Assembly: GCA_937902125.1 (NCBI GenBank)
Contig: CALDIB010000087.1
Location: forward strand, 56,679-120,678
DNA: 64,000 nucleotides
Direction of reading: 5' to 3'
Source of the DNA: an uncultured Treponema sp.
Lineage (GTDB): Bacteria; Spirochaetota; Spirochaetia; Treponematales; Treponemataceae
Shown piece after piece: positions 17,270 through 25,810 of this stretch; positions within the stretch are counted from its first letter, which is position 1; the number at the start of each line of letters is the position of its first letter. The position numbers and the translations under genes are program-made. Below the pieces are notes generated by a model that was not told the DNA's origin, ran no database searches, and saw only the letters and a program-made list of their open reading frames with translations.

Positions 17270-18304
17270 ATGCTTAATTTTGAAAGCGACTACATCGAAG
17301 GCGCCCACCCGTCCATTTTGGAAGCGCTGGCCAAAAGCAACATGGAGGCCCTTTCGGGCTACGGAGCTGACAGCCACACAAAATCGGCCAAAGAAAAAAT
17401 AGCCGCCGCCTGCGGGCTTTTGCCGGAACAAAGCGGGCAAATTTATTTTCTTACAGGCGGAACCCAAACAAACCAAATAGCCATCGACTCAATTCTAAAG
17501 CCCTACGAAGGAGCCGTCGCCGCCACAAGCGGGCACATAAGCGTCCACGAGGCCGGAGCCATTGAAATTACCGGCCGCAAAGTTTTGACAGTTCCCTCCC
17601 ATGACGGAAAGATGGACGCAGGCGAACTGGACGCCTTTGTTCAAAATTTTTACGACGACCAAAATCGGGAGCACATGGTCTTTCCCGGCCTGGCCTACAT
17701 TTCCCACCCAACGGAATACGGAAGCCTTTACACAAAGGCGGAATTGGAGCGCTTGAGCCAAGTTTGCCGCAAGTGGAACATTCCCCTTTACATGGACGGA
17801 GCGCGCTTGGGCTACGGCTTGGCGGCGCCAGGAACGGACTTGACGCTAAAGGACATAGCGCGCTTGTGCGACGTTTTTTACATAGGCGGAACAAAAGTGG
17901 GCGCCCTTTGCGGTGAAGCGCTTGTGTTCGCAAAAAACAACAGGCCGGCCCACTTTGACAATTTTGTAAAAAAGCATGGCGCCCTTCTTGCAAAAGGCAG
18001 GCTTTTGGGCGTTCAGTTTGACGCGCTTTTTACCGACGGCCTTTATTTTAAAATCAGCCAAAACGCCATTGACCGCGCGCAAGAGCTAAAGGCCGCCTTC
18101 AAGGAAAAGGGCTATCGATTTTACATAGACTCGCCCACAAACCAGCAATTTGTGATTCTTGAAAATTCAAAGATGGCGGAACTAAAAAAGAAGGCGGCCT
18201 TCAGTTTTTGGGAAAAATACGACGACAGCCATACAGTCGCGCGCTTTGCCACAAGCTGGGCCACCACAAGCCAAAAAGTCGCGGAACTAAAAGCGCTGCT
18301 GTAA
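17270..18304 (+). CDS. Low-specificity threonine aldolase
   Basis: 344 residues, a PLP fold-type I enzyme that splits threonine or allo-threonine to glycine and acetaldehyde. It begins LNFESDYIEGAHPSILEAL and has GGTQTNQIAIDSIL, the aromatic-stacking HISVHEAGAIE, the PLP-ring Asp in YMDGARLGYGLA and the Schiff-base Lys in YIGGTKVGALCGEALVF. Length is normal. A purine-rich AGGGG sits upstream. The structured repeat at 17119-17249 lies in its leader region and could influence expression. A 7-pair hairpin (18304-18320) follows the stop. Confidence 0.92.
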   Translation: MLNFESDYIEGAHPSILEALAKSNMEALSGYGADSHTKSAKEKIAAACGLLPEQSGQIYFLTGGTQTNQIAIDSILKPYEGAVAATSGHISVHEAGAIEITGRKVLTVPSHDGKMDAGELDAFVQNFYDDQNREHMVFPGLAYISHPTEYGSLYTKAELERLSQVCRKWNIPLYMDGARLGYGLAAPGTDLTLKDIARLCDVFYIGGTKVGALCGEALVFAKNNRPAHFDNFVKKHGALLAKGRLLGVQFDALFTDGLYFKISQNAIDRAQELKAAFKEKGYRFYIDSPTNQQFVILENSKMAELKKKAAFSFWEKYDDSHTVARFATSWATTSQKVAELKALL

Positions 18305-18349
18305 AAGGCCAAGGGCCTTTATGCCAAAAAGGGCCAAAGGAGCGGCGGC

Positions 18350-18955
18350 CTATTTTTTTACGCACTGGGCGTAGAGCAAGTCTATGCGGCCTTTGACCAC
18401 ATCCCGCCTTTGGACGCTCCAACCGTTTTCCTCAAGAAAAGAAACGTATTCGTCAGCCGTCCATTCATGCTCAAACCTTATGCCCGCAAGCCAAAGAATT
18501 TTTTGCCAAAGATTTTTCTTTCCATTTTTTTGGAAGATGAAATTTGGCGCGATGAAAAGGCCGCCGGCTTTTAAAACCCTGTCAATTTCGGACAAGGCTT
18601 TTTGGGGATTTGGAATTATGTGAAGCGCGTTGGCCATAATCACAACGTCAAAGGACGAATCCTCAAAGCGCAGGCTTGTGGCGTCGGCAACTTCAAAAGA
18701 AAGGTTTTCCATTTGCGGGCCTTTTTTTGCGGCCTCAATCATAGCCGGAGAAAAATCGGTGGCCACAACTGACTGGGCAAAAGGGGCGGCGCGCTTGGCA
18801 ATCATTCCAGGGCCAGTGGCAAGCTCCAAAACTTTTTTGCCCTGAACGGCGGCCTGAATGTTTTGATACATATATTCGTAAATGTTTTTTTGCGACTTCA
18901 TCGCGCGCTCGTAAAGGGGCGCGAAAAAATCCCATACAGACTTTTTCATTCTCAT
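18350..18955 (-). CDS. Class I SAM methyltransferase (UbiE/Methyltransf_11-like)
   Basis: 201 residues with SAM motif I KVLELATGPGMIAKRAA, motif II VVATDFSPAMIEAA and the post-I region SFDVVIMANALHIIPNP. The start at 18955 makes an ATGA overlap with the stop of the upstream methyltransferase, so the two are translationally coupled; ATG 18949 is an alternative. Substrate unknown; the pair may modify the same kind of small molecule. Confidence 0.85.
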   Translation of the reverse strand: MRMKKSVWDFFAPLYERAMKSQKNIYEYMYQNIQAAVQGKKVLELATGPGMIAKRAAPFAQSVVATDFSPAMIEAAKKGPQMENLSFEVADATSLRFEDSSFDVVIMANALHIIPNPQKALSEIDRVLKAGGLFIAPNFIFQKNGKKNLWQKILWLAGIRFEHEWTADEYVSFLEENGWSVQRRDVVKGRIDLLYAQCVKK

Positions 18956-19542
18956 TCGCCTATGACGCAAAAAAGGTTTCCGTTTTTAAAAACGGCCGCC
19001 GTCAAAAAGCCGGCCTCCAACATGAGCGCCTTTATTTCTTCGGCGGTTTTCCTTTTCATGCAAGGAACTTTCTTTTCCCAATCGATTTTTGGATCTCCGT
19101 AATTGTTAATCACCACAAAGCGGCCGCCTTTTTTTACCGCGCGGCGGGCTTCCTTAAAGCAGGCGGCAATGTCGCTCCAGAAAAACACGGTTTCAAAAGC
19201 GGTGGCCAAATCAAGCTCGCCGTCGGAAAAAGGCAGGGACTCCGCTCCGCCGTGAATAATTTCGCATCTATCTCCAAGAAAAGCGCGGTTGACCTTGCGG
19301 GCCTTTTTGACGCTTTCTTCCGAAATGTCCAAGCCAAAGACCTTGGCGCCCTGAGATTTTTGAAGAAGACGCCGGACATTGTATCCGCCGCCGCAGCCTA
19401 TGTCCGCGATTTTTCCGCCCATGGGAACTTCAAAAAGCGAAAAGGCCCACTTTGCCATGGGAAGATGCTCCCGCTCCATGGCCACAAGCATGAGCCTTCC
19501 AAGAAGGCCGCGGGGATGGCCAAAATTGTCCGTAAACGACAT
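18952..19542 (-). CDS. Class I SAM methyltransferase
   Basis: 196 residues with IADIGCGGGYNVRRLL (motif I), VFGLDISEESVKKAR and DLATAFETVFFW. The start at 19542 has GGAGG 6 bases upstream, formed by the codons after an upstream ATG at 19554. It is the first gene of a two-methyltransferase operon. An inverted repeat TAGTTA-N4-TAACTA (19561-19576) overlaps its predicted promoter, implying repression by an unknown dimeric regulator. Confidence 0.85.
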   Translation of the reverse strand: MSFTDNFGHPRGLLGRLMLVAMEREHLPMAKWAFSLFEVPMGGKIADIGCGGGYNVRRLLQKSQGAKVFGLDISEESVKKARKVNRAFLGDRCEIIHGGAESLPFSDGELDLATAFETVFFWSDIAACFKEARRAVKKGGRFVVINNYGDPKIDWEKKVPCMKRKTAEEIKALMLEAGFLTAAVFKNGNLFCVIGE

Positions 19543-19560
19543 GAACGCCTCCATTTTTGT

Positions 19561-19576
19561 TAGTTAATGCTAACTA
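19561..19576. promoter_or_regulatory. Candidate operator TAGTTA-N4-TAACTA
   Basis: A perfect 6-base inverted repeat just downstream of the predicted -10 (19582-19587) of the methyltransferase pair, across the expected transcription start. No regulator gene is adjacent. Confidence 0.45.
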
Positions 19577-19581
19577 CAAAA

Positions 19582-19611
19582 AGTCTAGCGCAATTTTCGG
19601 GGGAATGTCCA
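19582..19611 (-). promoter_or_regulatory. Promoter of methyltransferase pair
   Basis: Minus strand TGGACA (19606-19611), 18-base spacer ending GCGC, then TAGACT (19582-19587). Confidence 0.5.
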
Positions 19612-19620
19612 CCGCCGCCC

Positions 19621-20027
19621 TTATTTCATAAAAAAATCGTAAATTCTTTTTGGATAGTCGGCGGCTTCATCGCAACCCCCGTGGCCAAAACCCTTGTAGA
19701 CAAAGAAATCGCAGGCGGCGGCTTTTGCGATTTCAAGGCTGGCGGAAGGACCAAAAATTTTGTCGCCGTCGGCGTTTCCGCAAAAATCGGACATTTTATT
19801 TTTGGAATCAAGTCCATAGCGTCAAAGTCCGCGAAGGCTTTGGACAAAATGGCGAAGCGCCTCAACTGTTCCGACCCGACTCCTTGCAGGGAAGAAAGAA
19901 TTTGCGCCTTGTATTTTTGAAAAAAATCTTGGCTGTAAACTGAAGCCGCAAATGAATTGTTCAAGCCGTCGGCGTTTCCGCAAAGCGCCATGTCAGCCCA
20001 AGACTTGAACAAAGCCGCCGCGTCCAT
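19621..20027 (-). pseudogene. Alpha/beta hydrolase remnant (C-terminal half, frameshifted)
   Basis: The frame from 20027 encodes a lid and C-terminal region (SWADMALCGNADGLNNSF, LRRFAILSKAFADFDAMDL, IPKIKCPIF), then leaves register at a five-T run (19782-19786). The neighbouring frame continues CGNADGDKIFGPSASLEIAK, the His-bearing GFGHGGCDEAADYPKRIYDF and the stop at 19621. One missing T restores the gene. The N-terminal half with the nucleophile is absent; the break coincides with the hairpin repeat at 20017. It is a decayed gene, not an active hydrolase. Confidence 0.78.
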
Positions 20028-20160
20028 AGGACGCGGCTAAGCCGCTCGATTGCCGCCAAAGCGTCCGTAAGATTCCCGCCGAGTTTTGGCAGAACAGCTG
20101 ACAAAACTCGTTAAGTTCGCCGTAAAAACACAAAGCCGAAGCGTCCATAGGACGCGGGTA
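20017..20160. repeat. Repeated palindromes GCGTCC-ATA-GGACGC
   Basis: Two copies of a hairpin with shared flank (GCGTCCATAGGACGCGG then TAAGCCGCTCGA) occur at 20017-20050 and 20138-20170. Between them lies CGAGTTTTG (N13) CAAAACTCG, another hairpin. The sequence around the second copy (ACACAAAGCC...CCGCTCGAAC) resembles 27100-27143 after proA, so this is a dispersed REP-like family found at gene ends. Confidence 0.6.
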
Positions 20161-20209
20161 AGCCGCTCGAACAAACCCTTATTATATTTAAAGTCCAAAC
20201 ACGAGCGGC

Positions 20210-22132
20210 CTATTCCCGGAACACGCTCTTTAATTCTTTTGCGTAAATCTCGGTGATTTTGTAGCGCATCAATTCCTGCTTGGCGGAAAGCTCGGCGCCA
20301 ACCTCAAAGGGCTTGGACAAAAGCGCGAATCTTGGAATGCGCTCAAAGGCCCTAAAGCCGTTCTTGCCGCTGATGATTTCCCTAACGATTGAGTCGATGA
20401 ACTTGTATGTCTCTTCCATTCTGAGCAAATCTTCAAAAGACTCGTAAGACAAATTGTTGGCGTTGGCCCAAGATTCCAATTCCTCTTTGCTGGGAAGAAT
20501 CAAGGCGCCCAAATTGCGCTGGTCTTGTCCAACCACAACGGCAGTCTGTATGTAGATTGACTCTTCCAACTTTATCTCAAGGGGAAGAGGCTCAACATTT
20601 TCTCCGCCCCGCAAAACAATCGTGTCTTTTACGCGGCCCAAAATTTTCAGCTCGCCGCCCATGCCTATAATGGCAAGGTCGCCGGTGTCAAGCCAGCCGT
20701 CGGAATTGATTGCCTTTGCCGTAAGCTCAGGACGCTTGTAGTAGCCCTTCATCACCGTGCCGCCCTTTATTTGAAGCACGCCTTTTTTTCCCTTGCCCAA
20801 ATCGTTTCCTTCCATGTCCACAATTCGCGCTTGGATTCCGTAAAGGGGGCGGCCGATGCAGCCAAAGACTGGCCTTGAAATGTGGCGCACGCTGACAATG
20901 GGCGCGGTTTCTGTAAGGCCGTAGCCTTCGACGATTTTGACCCCCAGCGCCCAAAAGTATTCGTCAACATTTTTTGGATAGGCTCCGCCGCCAGCGATTC
21001 CCGCGCGGAAATTCTTTCCAAGCATGGCGCGAATTTTTTTGAACACAATAACGTCGCCCAAAGCCTTGAGCGGCCAAAGCAAAATCCACGGAAGCAAAAG
21101 CAAGATCCACCAAATGGGCGTAAGTTCCTGCTTGGGCATAAAATTCTGCCTGAACATTTTTCTGTGGGCCCTTGAGTGAAGAATGGCCGCGCGTACAAAG
21201 AAATTGTAAAGCTTTAAGGTAAGGCCGCCTGTTCTTCTCATCTTGCGGTCAATGCCTTCCATGACGGCTTCAAACACTCTGGGAACTCCGGGCAAAATTA
21301 CCGGATTCATTTTTCCCATGTCCTCAAGCAAAATTTTTCCCACAGGCTTTGAGTAAGTCATGGCGCAGGCCTGGCTTAAAATTACGTATTCAACTTCCCG
21401 CATGTAAACATGCCAAACAGGAAGAATGGCCAGCGCGTTTTCGCCGGGATGCAATTTGATTCGGTCGGTAACTTCTATAAGTTGGGTCAAAAAATTTCCG
21501 TGGCTTAAGGTCACGCCCTTGGGAACGCCGGTGGTTCCGCTGGTAAAGATGATGGCCGCCGTGTCGTCCCAATTTCCCTTGGCGATTTCCTCGTCAAAAC
21601 GATTGGGGTTTTCTTTGTTAAAGGCCCTTCCCTTTTCCAAAATTTCTTCAAAAGGATGAATGACGACGCCAGAGTCTTTGGCCAAATTTAAAACCTCTTC
21701 CGTCGGCTCGTCAAACATTACCATGTATTTTAAATTGGGCAAGTCGTTTTTAAGGGCAAGAATTTTTTTGACGGCCGAGCAAGTTTCAACAATGCAAATG
21801 CGGCATTCAGTGAACGACAAAATGTATTTTAAGTCGGAAGGGCTGGCGTCGGTTCCCCGGGGAACGTCAATGGCGCCGATGGACAAAAGAGCCAAGTCCG
21901 CTTGCTGCCATTCCTTCCGGTCTTCGCTAATCAAGCCCAAAAGCTCGCCGCGGCGGACATTGTATGAAAGCAAGCCGCCGGCAAAGTCAACGACATTCTG
22001 CCACATTTGGGCGTAAGTCAAACAGTCAAATTCGCCGAAAGAATTTTTGGAATATTGCGCCGGCGCGTCTGGATTCTTTTTCGCCGCCTCTTGAATCAAG
22101 CGCGGCACTGTCTTGTCTTTTACGTCCATCAT
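20210..22132 (-). CDS. Long-chain fatty acid--CoA ligase (AMP-binding)
   Basis: 640 residues. Activates a carboxylate as acyl-AMP and transfers it to CoA. It has the phosphate-binding motif IFTSGTTGVPKGVTLSHGNF, the YGLTETAPIV motif, DTGDLAIIG and the hinge KDTIVLRGGENVEPLP, all in AMP-forming synthetase order, and a FadD15/ACSL-like N-terminus (PRLIQEAAKKNPDAPAQ). The hydrophobic patch around LPWILLWPLKALGDVIVF suggests membrane association. The start at 22132 has AGGAG. It stands alone, divergent from the GerMN gene. The chain length of its substrate is not predictable. Confidence 0.92.
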   Translation of the reverse strand: MMDVKDKTVPRLIQEAAKKNPDAPAQYSKNSFGEFDCLTYAQMWQNVVDFAGGLLSYNVRRGELLGLISEDRKEWQQADLALLSIGAIDVPRGTDASPSDLKYILSFTECRICIVETCSAVKKILALKNDLPNLKYMVMFDEPTEEVLNLAKDSGVVIHPFEEILEKGRAFNKENPNRFDEEIAKGNWDDTAAIIFTSGTTGVPKGVTLSHGNFLTQLIEVTDRIKLHPGENALAILPVWHVYMREVEYVILSQACAMTYSKPVGKILLEDMGKMNPVILPGVPRVFEAVMEGIDRKMRRTGGLTLKLYNFFVRAAILHSRAHRKMFRQNFMPKQELTPIWWILLLLPWILLWPLKALGDVIVFKKIRAMLGKNFRAGIAGGGAYPKNVDEYFWALGVKIVEGYGLTETAPIVSVRHISRPVFGCIGRPLYGIQARIVDMEGNDLGKGKKGVLQIKGGTVMKGYYKRPELTAKAINSDGWLDTGDLAIIGMGGELKILGRVKDTIVLRGGENVEPLPLEIKLEESIYIQTAVVVGQDQRNLGALILPSKEELESWANANNLSYESFEDLLRMEETYKFIDSIVREIISGKNGFRAFERIPRFALLSKPFEVGAELSAKQELMRYKITEIYAKELKSVFRE

Positions 22133-22223
22133 AATTATCGTCTCCTAGATGCCAAAAAAATCCCATTATGTCAAAATGACAAAAGTTGAGAATTTGTCCA
22201 GCCAACGGCGATTTTAGCGCAAC

Positions 22224-22252
22224 TTGAAAAGAAATTCAAGTTGTTCTATAAT
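22224..22252 (+). promoter_or_regulatory. Promoter of leaderless GerMN gene
   Basis: TTGAAA (22224-22229), 17-base spacer, TATAAT (22247-22252). The ATG follows after 7 bases, so transcription should begin at or next to the start codon. No SD. Confidence 0.75.
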
Positions 22253-22259
22253 AACACGC

Positions 22260-23117
22260 ATGGCTGGGAAAAATTCTAAAAAAGCCAAGCGGAACGGAAT
22301 CTTCGCCGCGATTTGGCTGCTCTTGATTTTAATTCTTGTAATCGTCTTTCTTGTAAAAAAGGACGACTTCGCGCAAAATTTAAAGTCCACCAATTTTTTT
22401 GAGCGGGTGGTTGGAAGCACTCCTGAATTCCTCCAAAATTACGAGACAAAGAAAAAAGAATCCAAGACAAACGGCCTTTTGGACGTTGACGTGGCGCCTG
22501 TTCCTGGAGAAAAAGAAACCCAAGAGCCGGGCACTTACGACTTGGCCGACTTGACCTCAGGACAGGAAGAAGCCGCGGAAAGCCCCGCTCCGGCCCAAGA
22601 AGATTCCAGCCAACCAATCGCCAAGAATGAAGAAGACAAGGCCCAGAACGAGCGCCGGCAGGAAAAGCCGCCGGAGAAGCCAAAGCCTCAGGCCATGACA
22701 AACGCAAAGCTGTTTTTCGCGCAAGTTGACGCGGACGGCCATGTAAACCGAAAAAGCGTGGTCCGCCAAATTCCCAAAAGCGATTCGCCGCTTACGGACA
22801 CAATCAAGGCCCTTTTGTCCGGCCCAACGGATTCTGAAAAATGCATGACCTTGATTCCCCCGGGAACAAAGCTTTTAAGCGCCACCGTCAGGGGCGGAAT
22901 CGCCGCGCTGAATTTCAGCGAGCAGTTTGAATTCAATTCAGTGGGAGCGGACGGCTACCGGGCCCAATTGATGCAAATTGTCTTTACCGCCACAGAATTT
23001 GCCACCGTGGAAAGCGTCCAGTTCCTTATAGAAGGCCAGCGCAAAGACTACATCGGAAGCGGCGAAGACGTTTGGATGTGGATAGGCAGCCCGTATACAA
23101 GAAGCAGCTTTAACTAA
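22260..23117 (+). CDS. GerMN domain-containing membrane-anchored protein
   Basis: 285 residues: a short basic N-terminus, one membrane anchor (IFAAIWLLLILILVIVFLV), a disordered Glu/Pro/Lys-rich linker (residues ~60-145), then a GerMN domain of about 130 residues (LFFAQVDADGHV, LLSGPTDSEKCMTLIPPG, GIAALNFSEQFEFNSVGADG, QIVFTATEFATVESVQFLIEG). GerMN was named from spore germination GerM but is common in spirochaetes, where it is an envelope protein of unknown role. The start follows a strong promoter with no SD; the longer frame from 22224 begins inside the -35. Confidence 0.88.
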   Translation: MAGKNSKKAKRNGIFAAIWLLLILILVIVFLVKKDDFAQNLKSTNFFERVVGSTPEFLQNYETKKKESKTNGLLDVDVAPVPGEKETQEPGTYDLADLTSGQEEAAESPAPAQEDSSQPIAKNEEDKAQNERRQEKPPEKPKPQAMTNAKLFFAQVDADGHVNRKSVVRQIPKSDSPLTDTIKALLSGPTDSEKCMTLIPPGTKLLSATVRGGIAALNFSEQFEFNSVGADGYRAQLMQIVFTATEFATVESVQFLIEGQRKDYIGSGEDVWMWIGSPYTRSSFN

Positions 23118-23257
23118 CAAAAAATACAAAAATGCTTCCAGTCGCGGATACGGCCGCGCGAACTTAGGACACGTTAAGCTAATCTCTTTACCCTAAAAGT
23201 ACCTCGTTCGCAGCCGTTCGGATTCCCGCGGGAGCGCGCTTTTTTTGTTGCAAACTA

Positions 23258-23286
23258 TTGACATAATTTGTTTTTTTCGCTAGAAT
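23258..23286 (+). promoter_or_regulatory. tRNA-Ala promoter
   Basis: TTGACA (23258-23263), exactly 17 bases, TAGAAT (23281-23286), 13 bases before the mature tRNA 5' end. Confidence 0.85.
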
Positions 23287-23299
23287 GCTTTTACTGTTT

Positions 23300-23373
<74 letters not shown>

Positions 23374-23382
23374 CTAAATTGG

Positions 23383-23409
23383 CGGCGTTTGTCAACGCCG
23401 TTTTTTTTT
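23383..23409 (+). terminator. tRNA-Ala intrinsic terminator
   Basis: Stem CGGCGTT/AACGCCG with a 4-base loop and nine T at 23401-23409. Confidence 0.93.
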
Positions 23410-23426
23410 CTAAAAAAACGGCTACA

Positions 23427-24161
23427 ATGAAAAAAATTGCGACCCTTCTTTCATTCACAATTCTTTTCCTTTTACACAACGCCTTTGCCGCCATAGAAAC
23501 GCTTCCCAACGACAAACGGCCAAAACAATGGATTCAATTTGGAGTGAACAGAAACGCAAACAGGGGCATTGACAGAAAGCAAACTTGGGGCGGCATGGAA
23601 TACAATTTTGACTGGCAGCCCTTTGGCGCCTTTTTGGGCTTTCAAATGAATTCCAGAATGGTAGACATGACGGCCCGTACAGACTACCTTCCCTTCGCAG
23701 GCTGGCATGACAACGGCGTTTGGAGATTCGGCGCGGCCACAACATTCCACTTGCAGCGCTTTAACGACTCTTATTCGGAATACGACATTTTGGAAGAGAT
23801 AGAAGCGCGCTGGATTTCCGCAAACGGCTTGACCTTCACGGCGCGGACAGGCTTTGTATGGCGAATCACCACTTTTGACGCGATAAAAAATTTCAACATT
23901 GCGGAAGGCGACGCTTCGGCATGGGCGGAAATTGACAAGGTTTGGAAAAACGGCCTTGAGCTTTTCACTTCCCTTGGAAGCTATAACATTTACCGCTACA
24001 CAAAATTCTTTTGCCCCCAGTGGACTCTTGGAGCGGCGGTAAACGTCAAGAAAGTTTTCCGCTTGGCCTGCGCCCTTGAATTGGGAATGACAGACTTTTG
24101 GTCTTCGGTGGCTTACTTCAACCACATAATGCTAAAATGGAACGCGAGGATAATGTTTTGA
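23427..24161 (+). CDS. Outer-membrane beta-barrel-like protein
   Basis: 244 residues with signal peptide MKKIATLLSFTILFLLHNAFA, then a strand-rich, aromatic-rich body (WGGMEYNFDWQPFGAFLGFQ, GVWRFGAATTFHLQRF, WTLGAAVNVKKVFRLA) ending in KWNARIMF, with the terminal Phe typical of outer-membrane barrels. The start at 23427 begins the signal peptide just after the tRNA terminator; upstream in-frame codons are tRNA sequence. It overlaps the phosphoesterase start by 4 bases, so the two form an operon. Function unknown. Confidence 0.75.
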   Translation: MKKIATLLSFTILFLLHNAFAAIETLPNDKRPKQWIQFGVNRNANRGIDRKQTWGGMEYNFDWQPFGAFLGFQMNSRMVDMTARTDYLPFAGWHDNGVWRFGAATTFHLQRFNDSYSEYDILEEIEARWISANGLTFTARTGFVWRITTFDAIKNFNIAEGDASAWAEIDKVWKNGLELFTSLGSYNIYRYTKFFCPQWTLGAAVNVKKVFRLACALELGMTDFWSSVAYFNHIMLKWNARIMF

Positions 24162-25075
24162 AAAAGATTTTCGCCGCGACAATAATTCCATTGCAAAGCC
24201 TCGTCATTGCCATTCTTCTTTCCGCCTGCAATTACGGTTTCCCAATTTTTTCTTACGGCGGAACAGGGGTTGAAGACAGAGCGAAAACGGCCGCAGAACT
24301 TTCAGGCGACCAACTGCCGGCGCTTCCAAACGGCGGAAAATACAGCTTCATAGTTTTGTCAGACTCGCATTTTGGCTCCACAAAAAGCGATCGGGCGGAA
24401 GAGCGCTTCTTAAAAACATTCAAGGAACTTTTGCAAACCCCAGACCAAAGCTTGCGGCCCCGCTTTATCGTGAATCTTGGCGACACCCTTGACGGAGGCC
24501 GAAGCGGAGAAGCCGACTCATTTAACGCCGTCCGCGCCACTTGGATAGAAGCGGGCAAAGCCGCCCTTGGAACAAGCGACTACAAGGTTTATTCGATTTT
24601 GGGAAACCACGACTTATACAACGACGGTTGGGATGTTTGGAAAAAAAAGATTTATCCCTACACTTCGTTTTACAAATTTACCCTGAACTCCGGCGGAGCG
24701 GCCAACGGCGGCTTTGACTTTTTATTTTTGGATTCAGGAAACGGAACTTTGGGCGGCCCGCAAATAGAAGACTTGGAAAAAAAATTAAGGTCGTCGGCAC
24801 GGCCAAAAATAATTTTGACCCACTATCCCATTTACGCCGGAGGAATTTTCTACTTCGCGCTTGGGGACACTGAGGAACGAGCCCGCTTGATTTCAGACTT
24901 TGCCGGCGGCAACGTCAAATACATTTTTGAAGGCCACTACCATCCCTACCGCGACTTTGACTTTGGCCCCTTTAAAGAAGCGGACGTAGGAGCCTATTTG
25001 GAAAAAAAGAAATTTGGCCTTGTTACTGTGGACGAAACGACAGCAAGCGTGTCGTTTACGAGGATGGGGTACTAG
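24158..25075 (+). CDS. Calcineurin-like metallophosphoesterase lipoprotein
   Basis: 305 residues. The lipobox ILLSAC-NYGF gives an outer- or inner-membrane lipoprotein. All metallophosphoesterase motifs are present in order: DSHFGS (D-x-H), NLGDTLDGG (GDxxD), LGNHDLYND (GNHD/E), THYPIYAGG (H), and EGHYHPYRD (GHxH). The likely start is TTG at 24158, overlapping the TGA of the upstream gene, with GAGGA 7 bases upstream. ATG 24137 is an alternative that would add seven residues. Substrate unknown; secreted members include nucleotidases and phosphatases. Confidence 0.87.
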   Translation: MKKIFAATIIPLQSLVIAILLSACNYGFPIFSYGGTGVEDRAKTAAELSGDQLPALPNGGKYSFIVLSDSHFGSTKSDRAEERFLKTFKELLQTPDQSLRPRFIVNLGDTLDGGRSGEADSFNAVRATWIEAGKAALGTSDYKVYSILGNHDLYNDGWDVWKKKIYPYTSFYKFTLNSGGAANGGFDFLFLDSGNGTLGGPQIEDLEKKLRSSARPKIILTHYPIYAGGIFYFALGDTEERARLISDFAGGNVKYIFEGHYHPYRDFDFGPFKEADVGAYLEKKKFGLVTVDETTASVSFTRMGY

Positions 25076-25095
25076 GGGGAGCTGTAACCTCACGC

Positions 25096-25141
25096 CCGCA
25101 AGCGAAGCGTTGCGGCTTATTGCCCGCTCGCGAAAGCGAGC
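25096..25141. repeat. REP-like palindromic repeat
   Basis: GCTCGC-GAAA-GCGAGC (25126-25141), preceded by CGCCCGCAAGCGAAGCGT. The same CCCGCAAGCGAAGCGTTG string recurs at 27105-27123. It fills the gap between the phosphoesterase and the next promoter. Confidence 0.55.
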
Positions 25142-25239
25142 AAGCAAATCATTTCCTATCGCAAAACAGAGCGACAGCGATGTATGCGGCCAACCAGCAG
25201 TCTTAGGCTTTGACTAATTTTTTATTGCCGCTATAACCC

Positions 25240-25268
25240 TTGAATATTTTTTTCATAAGAATTAAAAT
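25240..25268 (+). promoter_or_regulatory. Promoter of leaderless gene 25274
   Basis: TTGAAT (25240-25245), 17-base spacer, TAAAAT (25263-25268), then only 5 bases before the ATG. No SD. Confidence 0.65.
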
Positions 25269-25273
25269 AAGCT

Positions 25274-25801
25274 ATGACTTTTGACAAGACAATTAACAGT
25301 TATGTAGATAAAAAAATTTTAGGCGCGATTTCTGAATTTGTTGAAGGAAAAAATTTTGTCGCCGCCGCCGACACTTTGGCCAGCGCTTTTGGAGCGGGAA
25401 AAAATCTTTTTTCAAAAGAGGCCGGCGACTTTGAAAGCAAGTTGATTCAAAGCTTCCAAAAAAATCTTTCGCTTTTGGTTCAAAAAACTTGGATAGAAAA
25501 ATCTGACGCGGAGCTAAAAGAAAACGTTCTTTACAAATTGAACGAATACAGCGAGGCCGTTTCAAAAGGCCAATGGAATTCCTCTTACTCCTCGCTTTTA
25601 AAAATCGTTGACGATGTGGTTTACCTCATGTTCGGCTTGCAGACAAAGAGCGGCGACTTTGAGGAATACTCGTTGAGAATCGATCCTGAGTTTGGAATTT
25701 TCTGGCTCTACATTAAATGCCTTCCCGCCGAGCAAGATTGGAAGCAAGAAAAAACTCGGGTGGCCATGCTTTTGGGAATGTTTTTTTTGGCCAACTACTA
25801 A
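25274..25801 (+). CDS. Conserved-looking protein of unknown function
   Basis: 175 residues, soluble and helical, no signal peptide. I do not recognise the family. The pattern (FVEGKNFVAAADTLASAF, NEYSEAVSKGQWNSSYSSLL, VDDVVYLMFGLQTKSG) suggests a helical-repeat or cytosolic scaffold protein. It has its own leaderless-type promoter and ends 9 bases before proA, so proA is probably co-transcribed with it. A regulatory role in proline synthesis is possible, but only from position. Confidence 0.72.
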   Translation: MTFDKTINSYVDKKILGAISEFVEGKNFVAAADTLASAFGAGKNLFSKEAGDFESKLIQSFQKNLSLLVQKTWIEKSDAELKENVLYKLNEYSEAVSKGQWNSSYSSLLKIVDDVVYLMFGLQTKSGDFEEYSLRIDPEFGIFWLYIKCLPAEQDWKQEKTRVAMLLGMFFLANY

Positions 25802-25810
25802 TTTTTGCCT

